Shown one piece after another: positions 7,801 through 8,750 of a DNA stretch of 8,750 bases. Every line of letters begins with the position of its first letter. Position 1 is the stretch's first letter. The notes beneath the pieces were generated by a model that made no database searches, had not been told where the DNA came from, and was given only the letters and a program-made list of their open reading frames with translations. The position numbers and the translations under genes are program-made. Origin of the DNA: an uncultured Methylophilus sp. (GTDB lineage: Bacteria > Pseudomonadota > Gammaproteobacteria > Burkholderiales > Methylophilaceae); assembly GCA_936943315.1 (NCBI GenBank), contig CAKZJM010000197.1:1-8750 (forward strand). Direction: 5' to 3'.

Positions 7801-8223
7801 ATCCTGATCGGTGGTAAAGGTAACGATACTCTGACAGGTGGTGCTGGTGTTGACGTATTCAAGTGGGATCGTGGTGATGATGGCGTGGCTGGTAACCCTG
7901 CCCGTGACACCATCACTGACTTTAATAAGGCTGCAGTTAACCAAGGTGGCGATATTCTTGATGTGCGTGACTTGTTGCAAGGAGAGAACGCAAGCAACCT
8001 TGTGAACTACATGCACTTCGAGAAGTCTGGTAGCGATACCATTATCAACATCAGTGCGAATGGTGGGTATGCAGCAGATACGCACAATGTATCTGGCAGC
8101 TTTAGCAGTGGTAATACCACGCAGCAGATTGTATTGAGCGGCGTTGATCTGACGACCGGCCAGACCTCTGATGCAGCAATTATTGCTAACTTGCTGTCTC
8201 AGCAGAAGTTGATTACTGACTAA
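1537..8223 (+). CDS. Giant retention-module RTX adhesin (LapA/BpfA-like) with two secretion-signal units
   Basis: A 2228-residue surface adhesin, probably for biofilm attachment, exported by a type I system and held in the outer-membrane pore. Order by residue: retention module 1-108; di-alanine cleavage motif PAAG 109-112; Gly/Ser-rich linker; Calx-beta repeats 1-3 (about 176-525); T1SS-143-like repeat 1 (526-674); unassigned domain X1 (689-844); RTX nonapeptides (863-918); an internal type I secretion target domain ending at 1034; an FGADGG domain (1035-1151); Calx-beta 4-5 (1152-1388); T1SS-143-like repeat 2 (1389-1537); VWA with MIDAS (1549-1758); second FGADGG domain; domain X2; second RTX block (2047-2102); terminal secretion domain to 2228. 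There is no Sec signal peptide and I see no cysteine, both usual for this class. It is flanked by terminators, so it is probably monocistronic. The family is firm; the ligand is unknown. The double-unit build is unusual and could reflect fusion of two adhesin genes. Confidence 0.93.
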   Translation: MATVIGTVKNIQGMAIVVDNNGNRHMLKIGEALHAGDKVITASGATVSVKLATGEVVNIAEAQTVKITDNLAQVDVSDVTENAVNQAVFDAVLTALNEGRDITEVLEDPAAGGGGSEGNTTFVNLDRISESVTGSTYDGGSALAGSSVQTGLQNYLYFPEDPSIDSVIAGTPTPGGNTVIEGQNLVYTVTLNTTTQAPATYTFLLAGGPGVNPASTADYGVPIFSNGVTFNPTTGTITVPAGVTSFTVTVPTVDDTEVEQDETLSLTIGGVTGTGVIIDNDFATVTSVTVGPNGDSVVEGGTLNYTVTLSDVTNKPTEFTLTLGAKGDTASAADYTLPLVFSDSRITYDVNSGKIIVPAGIKDFTVSVKTFDDQEVEFDEKLTLTISDAVNTKSATGTIIDNDEATVVKVDPVNPQTGSASVVEGGNLVYTVSLSASTTRPTTFTFSLGGGTDPNAASTDDYRVPPTFSNGVTLSADGKTITVPVGVTSFTVTVPTVDDSLVEFDEKLTLVVGDKSGVGTIIDNDGGITLVNGSQRAVSEEGLPGGIKDATGSTDTTDSAVATGVFSLNGSNDGAVWTLTAPTTGSLTSGGVAITWSLSPDGKTLTGSAGSEKVLTVTINDDGQYKVTLSGQIDHPNTTIEDTVVTNVGVKVVVNGVTQTTTLPVTIEDDAPVAVGGSVTVTNTDTANVAPVATLSSGGNLLGLVGLSALNLIDLSTRSAFGATDANNNISKVELNYQSLLSLGARQFTISQALAAELGLKVEISNDAGLLGLIGPSSHLVITALNGGPIDNLAINELLATARLSGGAISAEVLNGISITVTDTQGASSSANVSTLVDANVLSSATVNPNLKEGDAGANTLTGTSGDDQLYGYAGNDTLNGGDGNDILRGGDGNDTLNGGAGNDIIVGGSGNDNLTGGTGRDIFRWEAGDQGTAGSPAVDTVADFTLGTDVMDLRGLLQGESLANLSNYIRVTIENGNTVLHISSNGGFSGGYNAAAEDQTIVLQNVNLQSTYGTTDSAQILANLVSSGNLAIDPAASTANGSLGAFGADGGHVQSIVVGGVTYSYNATTNTVTASGTSTAVTGYGYDAASHQLSVTTAKGETITVNMETGAYIYNGSRPLTAGESTSVGYTLVDNDGDTSSANLQFNGTGQPTITEVDPVNPQTGSDQVVEGNSLVYTVTLSSTTAAPATYEFKLGGGTAFTDDYGTPTFSNNVKLSLDGKTITVPAGVTSFTVTVPTKDDSIIEKTETLPLTIGNATGIGSILDNDSATPTITINGTVSTTDDSVVEGNTLTFNVSLSKAADHAVEYDFAVGGSATSGSDYTALTNASFSNGVTYNSTTGKISVPAGVTSFNVTVPTIDDSLIEKTETVTLTVGTVTATGSILDNDSGINLVAGSKTAVSEEGLPGGILDAVGSTDTTNAVEATGAFSLNGSNAGAVWTLTAPTTGSLTSGGVAVTWSLSADGKTLTGSAGSNKVLTVTINNDGQYKITLNGQVDHPNTSVEDTVATNVGVKVTVNGVTQTTSLPVTIEDDAPVATSQTITANNSVNTNLMITLDISGSMGTKDGVNGQSRLASEIQSVKNLLNSYDAMGDVKVALVVFAGLGQTKQLGTTWLTVEQAKAYLDNLSADGNTNYDAALNTAMNAYNSSGKLDNAQTVSYFFTDGQPNRGVGGSDSLTGSENSSSSDAGIQAAEEAKWVAFLNQYHIKSYSIGIGSGVSSNTELNPIAYDGQTGTNTNGIRVTSFSQLDSVLSETVSSPVSGSLLTNGGFGADGGFVKSISVDGSTYTFNSANGSISVMGTNNSTYDTSSHKLLITTAKGTLLVDMDDGTFTFTPKNTTVSGVSAFDYTLSDRDGDTSSATLTVNLVKTGSSLPAVAPEVSTGIGAAGLITLPGLLNVDLLNFSSRQAFAASDVNNNITNVTITYSALLALSANFLTYSTSVANELGLKVTYNQDNGLLGLFANGRMEIAAADGGTMDNLKLNEFLSTIRTDGVLSVNVLDSFRITATDSTNLSDTASSSNLINIDLLSNNQASVIGGDSNSNTINGTSGNDIIYGYAGNDTLNGGGGNDILRGGAGNDTLNGGDGNDILIGGKGNDTLTGGAGVDVFKWDRGDDGVAGNPARDTITDFNKAAVNQGGDILDVRDLLQGENASNLVNYMHFEKSGSDTIINISANGGYAADTHNVSGSFSSGNTTQQIVLSGVDLTTGQTSDAAIIANLLSQQKLITD
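1861..1872 (+). other. Putative LapG-type di-alanine cleavage site (PAAG)
   Basis: Pro-Ala-Ala-Gly at residues 109-112, followed by a Gly run, lies right after the retention module. LapG-family proteases cut between two alanines of a TAAG/PAAG-type motif at about this position in LapA. The same tetrapeptide occurs at identical residue numbers in the second adhesin. That both are LapG substrates is inferred; no lapG or lapD is in the window. Confidence 0.8.
2062..3111 (+). repeat. Calx-beta-like repeats 1-3 of adhesin 1
   Basis: Three tandem domains of about 105-122 residues end at 2379, 2745 and 3111. Each begins with VxEGxxLxYTVxLS, has a central FSNGVT / TITVPAGVTSFTVTVPT strand pair, then DD..VE.DE.LTL and a closing IIDND. 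This is the Calx-beta fold pattern common in long adhesins, where acidic loops bind calcium and stiffen the stalk. Confidence 0.82.
3112..3558 (+). repeat. T1SS-143-like repeat, copy 1
   Basis: About 149 residues run from GGITLVNGSQ through AVSEEGLPGG, STDTT, GAVWTLTAPTTGSLTSGG, LTVTINDDGQYKVTL and DHPNT to the closing TIEDDAPVA. This resembles the ~143-residue repeat of giant type I secreted proteins. A copy at 5701-6147 is nearly the same protein sequence and shares an exact 25-nt run (3272-3296 with 5861-5885). Confidence 0.65.
3601..4068 (+). repeat. Unassigned domain X, copy 1, before the RTX block
   Basis: About 156 residues precede the first RTX block. They have a Leu/Gly-rich start (GLVGLSALNLIDLSTRSAF), an ATDANNNISKVELNY segment, AAELGLKVEI, a DAGLLGLIG turn, AINELLATARL and a final ITVTDTQG strand. 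The copy at 7153-7650 keeps the order and the same place relative to RTX. I do not recognise the family; it may be a cadherin-like or bacterial Ig-like domain. Confidence 0.6.
4123..4290 (+). repeat. RTX nonapeptide block 1 (27-bp repeats)
   Basis: Six consecutive 9-residue units (GTSGDDQLY, GYAGNDTLN, GGDGNDILR, GGDGNDTLN, GGAGNDIIV, GGSGNDNLT) follow the RTX consensus GGxGxDxUx, which forms calcium-binding beta rolls outside the cell. The same period appears in the DNA at 27 bp. The block lies exactly 3552 bp before the second one. Confidence 0.93.
4291..4638 (+). other. Internal type I secretion C-terminal target domain
   Basis: Directly after the RTX block come TGRDIFRWEAGDQGT, DTVADFTLGTDVMDLRGLLQGE, ISSNGGFSGG and QILANLVSSGNLAID. 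This matches the true C-terminus of the same protein (VFKWDRGDDGV, DTITDFN, ILDVRDLLQGE, IIANLLSQQKLITD). It is the VC_A0849-type target domain normally found at the end of RTX adhesins. Here the GAC at 4636-4638, equivalent to the last residue of the protein, is followed by CCT instead of a stop. Confidence 0.85.
4639..4989 (+). repeat. FGADGG (VCBS/cadherin-like) domain, copy 1
   Basis: About 117 residues start with GAFGADGGHVQSIVVGG, then YDAASHQLSVTTAKGETITVNM, GAYIYN and a closing GYTLVDNDGDTSSANLQF. A copy at 6811-7146 has the same motifs. The final strand, with DxDGDTS, resembles VCBS and related adhesin domains. In this copy it joins directly to the end of the internal secretion domain. 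Confidence 0.65.
4990..5700 (+). repeat. Calx-beta-like repeats 4-5 of adhesin 1
   Basis: Two domains end at 5340 and 5700, each closing with GSILDND. Repeat 4 opens with the segment EVDPVNPQTGSDQVVEG, almost the same as KVDPVNPQTGSASVVEG at the start of repeat 3. That points to copying between the two halves of the protein. Confidence 0.82.
5701..6147 (+). repeat. T1SS-143-like repeat, copy 2
   Basis: Residues 1389-1537 repeat copy 1 almost throughout: AVSEEGLPGG, GAVWTLTAPTTGSLTSGG, KTLTGSAGS, VTINNDGQYKITLNGQ and LPVTIEDDAPVA. Offset from copy 1 is 2589 bp. Protein identity is much higher than between neighbouring Calx-beta units, so this pair is recent or homogenised. Confidence 0.65.
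6181..6810 (+). other. Von Willebrand factor A domain with intact MIDAS
   Basis: Residues 1549-1758 hold a VWA fold pattern: NLMITLDISGSMG (DxSxS with Asp 1557, Ser 1559, Ser 1561), KVALVVFAG, the MIDAS Thr 1633 in GNTNYDAALNTAM, FFTDGQPN (Asp 1664), and KSYSIGIGSG. All five metal-site positions are present, so a divalent-cation-dependent protein-binding role is likely. It is the best candidate for the ligand-binding part. The first half of the protein has no counterpart. Confidence 0.9.
6811..7146 (+). repeat. FGADGG (VCBS/cadherin-like) domain, copy 2
   Basis: The motifs follow copy 1: GGFGADGGFVKSISVDG, YDTSSHKLLITTAKGTLLVDMDDG, then FDYTLSDRDGDTSSATLTV. It follows the VWA domain directly and leads into domain X2. 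Together with the VWA it makes up the insertion that separates the second unit from the layout of the first. Confidence 0.65.
7153..7650 (+). repeat. Unassigned domain X, copy 2, before the RTX block
   Basis: This matches copy 1 in order: VAPEVST, GLLNVDLLNFSSRQAFAASDVNNNITNVTITY, ANELGLKVTYNQDNGLLGLF, DNLKLNEFLSTIR and FRITATDS. It is more diverged than the T1SS-143 pair but clearly homologous by eye. In both copies it comes just before the RTX block, so the two may act as one structural or secretion module. Confidence 0.6.
7675..7842 (+). repeat. RTX nonapeptide block 2 (27-bp repeats)
   Basis: Six nonapeptides (GTSGNDIIY, GYAGNDTLN, GGGGNDILR, GGAGNDTLN, GGDGNDILI, GGKGNDTLT) make a calcium-binding RTX beta roll. 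Unit number, order and the odd GYAGNDTLN second unit match block 1. Confidence 0.93.
7843..8220 (+). other. C-terminal type I secretion target domain of adhesin 1
   Basis: Residues 2103-2228 carry AGVDVFKWDRGDDGV, DTITDFN, ILDVRDLLQGENASNLVNYMHF, INISANGGY, IVLSGVDL and the end IIANLLSQQKLITD before TAA 8221-8223. This is the usual terminal signal region of RTX adhesins recognised by the ABC/MFP pair, located directly after the RTX block as expected. Confidence 0.88.
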
Positions 8224-8245
8224 CAAACATCAGTAATTAAATGTG

Positions 8246-8275
8246 AAAGCCACAACTACGGTTGTGGCTTTTTTT
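8246..8275 (+). terminator. Rho-independent terminator after adhesin 1
   Basis: An 11-bp perfect stem (AAAGCCACAAC at 8246-8256 with 8261-8271) closes a TACG loop, giving C(UACG)G, one of the very stable UNCG tetraloops. It ends in a 7-T run (8269-8275). It lies 22 bp after the adhesin stop and separates the two adhesin genes. Confidence 0.95.
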
Positions 8276-8308
8276 GCTTTTAAAAATGATTTTATTGTCA
8301 TCAAATCA

Positions 8309-8355
8309 AATAATTAACATTAAATAATACAGTTGTTCATAACATGTTAATTATT
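8309..8355. promoter_or_regulatory. Perfect 12-bp inverted repeat upstream of adhesin 2, operator candidate
   Basis: AATAATTAACAT at 8309-8320 is the exact reverse complement of ATGTTAATTATT at 8344-8355, with 23 bp between the arms (35 bp centre to centre). The right arm overlaps the first two bases of the -35 box at 8354. The repeat lies upstream of the expected transcription start, so it is more likely a DNA site than an RNA hairpin. The region is AT-rich, which lowers confidence, but 12 of 12 is unlikely by chance. Confidence 0.55.
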
Positions 8356-8382
8356 GACAAATGTAAGGAAAAATATTAAAAT
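8354..8382 (+). promoter_or_regulatory. Sigma70 promoter of adhesin 2
   Basis: A consensus -35 TTGACA (8354-8359) is followed after exactly 17 bp by TAAAAT (8377-8382), one mismatch from TATAAT. Transcription would start near 8389, giving a leader of about 25 nt that just holds the ribosome binding site. The inverted-repeat arm against the -35 suggests it is regulated. Confidence 0.8.
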
Positions 8383-8399
8383 GTAAACTCAAAAACATC

Positions 8400-8408
8400 A
8401 AGGTGAGG
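8400..8408 (+). promoter_or_regulatory. Ribosome binding site of adhesin 2
   Basis: AAGGTGAGG lies 5 bp before the ATG at 8414 and resembles the site of adhesin 1 (AAGTGAGG). No in-frame alternative start lies between it and the ATG. Confidence 0.85.
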
Positions 8409-8413
8409 GTGTA

Positions 8414-8750
8414 ATGAATACAACAATAGGTATCGTGACAAAAGTTGCCGGAATGGCAATTATTGTTGATGAGCAAGGCAAACGACATATCGTAAAAGTA
8501 GGGGAGTCCCTGCACTCAGGGGAAAAGCTGATCACTGCTGCAGGGGCAGTTGTCACAGTAAGCGTCAACGATAATGAGACTGTGACATTCAAAGAATCTC
8601 AAACCATCAGGCTAACCGAGCAAATTGGCGAATCTGCTGTGACTGATGTCAGCGAAAATGTCGTTAATCAGGCCGTATTTGAGCAGATTATTACTGCATT
8701 AAACGCGGGGCAGGATATCGATAGTTTGTTAGACGCCCCTGCTGCGGGTG
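8414..8750 (+). CDS. Second retention-module adhesin (3' partial)
   Basis: The first 112 codons of a second LapA-like adhesin, running off the right edge. The start at ATG 8414 is set by the ribosome binding site and by ungapped alignment with adhesin 1 from residue 1. The visible part is a full retention module (MNTTIGIVTK, GMAIIVDEQGKRHIVKVGE, SLHSGEKLITAAGA, ENVVNQAVFEQIITALNAGQDI) ending in PAAG at residues 109-112. By hand count 57 of 112 residues equal adhesin 1. No Sec signal is seen, as expected for type I export. It probably plugs a TolC-type pore and is released by a LapG-type protease. It has its own promoter and is separated from adhesin 1 by a terminator. The extracellular part is outside the window, so its size and ligand are unknown. 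It could also be a short, truncated copy. Confidence 0.88.
   Translation, partial: MNTTIGIVTKVAGMAIIVDEQGKRHIVKVGESLHSGEKLITAAGAVVTVSVNDNETVTFKESQTIRLTEQIGESAVTDVSENVVNQAVFEQIITALNAGQDIDSLLDAPAAG
8738..8749 (+). other. Putative LapG-type di-alanine site (PAAG) of adhesin 2
   Basis: Pro-Ala-Ala-Gly at residues 109-112, the same numbers as in adhesin 1, preceded by an acidic residue region (LLDA here, LEDP there). The exact match in position supports a common protease. The sequence after the glycine is cut off by the window edge. Confidence 0.75.

Overview
The window carries a type I secretion / surface-adhesin locus of a Gram-negative bacterium, most likely a beta- or gammaproteobacterium. 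The reasons are a TolC-family outer-membrane secretion channel, an OmpA-type peptidoglycan-binding domain, and two tandem genes with the N-terminal 'retention module' of the LapA/BpfA class of biofilm adhesins. The genus cannot be fixed from sequence reading alone. All genes lie on the + strand.

Layout. 1-1343: 3' part of a gene whose product is a TolC-type channel fused to a C-terminal OmpA domain; its start lies upstream of the window. 1375-1410: strong intrinsic terminator. 1411-1536: intergenic region with an 8-bp-arm inverted repeat and no convincing promoter. 1537-8223: one 2228-residue adhesin. 8246-8275: second intrinsic terminator, with a C(UACG)G tetraloop. 8276-8413: AT-rich region with a near-consensus sigma70 promoter and a perfect 12-bp inverted repeat whose right arm runs into the -35 box. 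8414 to the window end: first 112 codons of a second retention-module adhesin. It is about half identical to the first over this stretch, and its di-alanine cleavage motif is at the same residue numbers.

How the parts fit together. In the LapA paradigm the adhesin leaves through an ABC/MFP/TolC type I system. The folded N-terminal retention module stays in the periplasm and plugs the TolC pore, holding the adhesin on the surface until a LapG-type protease cuts the Ala-Ala bond. The window supplies a candidate pore and two candidate tethered adhesins. The ABC transporter, membrane fusion protein, LapG protease and LapD receptor are not in it.

Most unusual points. (a) The first adhesin is a double protein. 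A complete RTX block plus type I secretion C-terminal target domain sits in its middle (4123-4638). That internal domain ends exactly where the C-terminal copy has its stop codon, but the frame reads on into a second adhesin unit. (b) The second unit carries an extra ~0.96 kb insertion holding a von Willebrand A domain with an intact MIDAS. (c) The TolC pore carries its own peptidoglycan anchor. (d) The second adhesin has its own promoter with a looping-type operator candidate, so the paralogs may be expressed under different conditions.
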